Assembly: GCA_938028725.1 (NCBI GenBank)
Contig: CALIMH010000004.1
Span: forward strand, 1 to 64,000
DNA length: 64,000 nucleotides
From: an uncultured Anaerolineae bacterium
Lineage (GTDB): Bacteria > Chloroflexota > Anaerolineae > J036 > Brachytrichaceae
Reading direction: 5' to 3'
A program made the translations under genes and the position numbers. Numbering within the stretch: the stretch's first letter is position 1; each line of letters opens with the position of its first letter. Below the pieces are notes generated by a model. The model searched no databases, was not told the origin of the DNA, and saw only the letters and a list, made by a program, of their open reading frames with translations. This document shows positions 63,225 to 64,000 of this stretch, piece by piece.

Positions 63225-64000
63225 GTGACGCCGCCGCCCGCTGACTTGCTGCGTGTTGCCGCTATCGTTGTCGCTGCGATGAGCGTGGCGATGCTGCTCC
63301 GCACGCTTGCAGCGGGCTACCAGAGCCGCCGGGCTAAATATTACAGCGTGCGGCGCGATGTAGGCCGGCTTTCTCAGCGTCGAGCGCGCTTGACCTTACA
63401 GCTTGTGTTGCTGGCAGCCTTGCTCTACGTCAGCAGCATCGCGACGGAATCGCCGGCGCGGCGCTCGGCGCAGCCGCCTCGTGTGCCCGAAGCCACGCCT
63501 GCCTTGCCTGTGCAGGCACCCTCGCTTGACCAAACGCCCACGTTGGCGCTGACCAAGGCGCTGCCACCACCAACAGAAACACCCCGCGCCACATCGCCAG
63601 CGGCGCGTCTCACCCCTTCACCCACCTTCGACCTTATCCCGTTGCTGCCTACATCCACGCCCACGCCGACGCAACCAGCCGAGCCAGTGGGTGTGAAGCT
63701 GGGTGAGACGCCGCCACCGCTAGCGCGCAACCGCAATGGCCCCTTGCTGATGCTGCGCGCGATCTCGGCTCAGCCGCCCCGGCAGGGTTTGCCATCGGAC
63801 AACGGGGTCGTGTTTCCGGCCGGGACACCCACGATTTACATCGTGTTCGACTATCGCGCCATTCCACCCCGCGCCGCCATTCGCCACACGTGGTTCCGCG
63901 ATGGCAGTAGCGTCCACTTCGGCTCTGTCACGTTGGACACCGGCGAACAGGTGGTGGGCAGCAAGGTTATCTCGTGGTCGCCGGAGGGCGGCTTTGTGCC
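63225..64000 (+). CDS. Membrane-anchored Pro/Thr-rich protein (partial, runs off the window)
   Basis: From GTG 63225 the frame stays open to base 64000, giving 258 residues. An N-terminal hydrophobic helix (LLRVAAIVVAAMSVAMLL) is followed by a basic cytoplasmic stretch (YQSRRAKYYSVRRDVGRLSQ), a second helix (LVLLAALLYVSSIA), then about 100 residues rich in Pro, Thr and Ala (PPPTETPRAT, PTSTPTPTQPAEP), and the start of a folded beta-type domain (IYIVFDYRAIPPRAAIRHTWF, GSVTLDTGEQVVGS). This looks like a stalked external domain on a two-helix anchor. CATAAT (63207-63212) lies 12 bases before the start. Function unknown. Confidence 0.7.
   Translation, partial: MTPPPADLLRVAAIVVAAMSVAMLLRTLAAGYQSRRAKYYSVRRDVGRLSQRRARLTLQLVLLAALLYVSSIATESPARRSAQPPRVPEATPALPVQAPSLDQTPTLALTKALPPPTETPRATSPAARLTPSPTFDLIPLLPTSTPTPTQPAEPVGVKLGETPPPLARNRNGPLLMLRAISAQPPRQGLPSDNGVVFPAGTPTIYIVFDYRAIPPRAAIRHTWFRDGSSVHFGSVTLDTGEQVVGSKVISWSPEGGFV

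Overview
This window of about 60% G+C reads as a chromosomal contig from a Chloroflexota bacterium, probably class Anaerolineae (inference). The grounds are the run mreD-mrdA-minC-minD-minE-rodA, a bacterial XPB-type helicase encoded with two helicase-associated proteins, a fused LivH-LivM permease, Pro/Thr-rich anchored proteins and many family 4 glycosyltransferases. No rRNA, tRNA, CRISPR array, transposase or phage gene is visible. No stretch over 300 bases lacks a gene.

Region 1 (1-21500) is a surface-polysaccharide island. It holds a YfhO-like membrane protein end, a polyprenyl-phosphate sugar transferase, glycosyltransferases of families 2, 4 and 39, at least six methyltransferase genes (three FkbM-type), two sulfotransferases, a phosphodiesterase-superfamily protein, a DUF2142-like membrane protein, a PD40 lipoprotein and a secreted repeat protein. 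Together they could build and decorate (methylate, sulfate) an extracellular or cell-wall glycan. The first 7.3 kb is decaying: a glycosyltransferase/methyltransferase chimera, a PD-(D/E)XK-like gene with a frameshift and an amber codon, a split family 39 glycosyltransferase, and a methyltransferase with an amber codon and two frameshifts. Base composition drops around 15.5-18.1 kb, which suggests a mosaic origin.

Region 2 (21549-27719) is the cell-shape and division-site block mreD, mrdA (PBP2), minC, minD, minE, rodA, closed by convergent rsfS. Region 3 (27750-38453) has a divergent Amt-superfamily membrane protein that seems to lack the twin-His pore residues. It also has a minus-strand operon: XPB helicase, two proteins repeating XPB's accessory domains, plsY and a pseudouridine synthase. 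A PHP-AlbA_2 protein is divergent from this operon.

Region 4 (38459-46416) carries a UroD-family enzyme with a branched-chain-type ABC transporter (livHM fusion, livG, livF), then on the plus strand a cyclophilin-DsbA-cyclophilin lipoprotein, a thioesterase and carA. Region 5 (46468-64000) is mostly housekeeping: TrxR-like ferredoxin reductase, a pseudo-phosphatase membrane protein, FabF, an alpha/beta hydrolase-membrane fusion, a HEAT protein, RseP protease, an FtsX-type permease, a P1B-4 metal ATPase behind a perfect palindrome, rpsT, an aldehyde dehydrogenase, a NarL/DegS-type two-component pair and a truncated anchored protein.

Many operon-first genes have a TATAAT-like box only 7-11 bases before the start codon, so short-leader or leaderless mRNAs look common. 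The strongest candidates for something undescribed are the XPB trio (30741-36232), the twin-His-less Amt homologue (27750-29309) and the hairpin that presents the minE ribosome-binding site (25718-25745).
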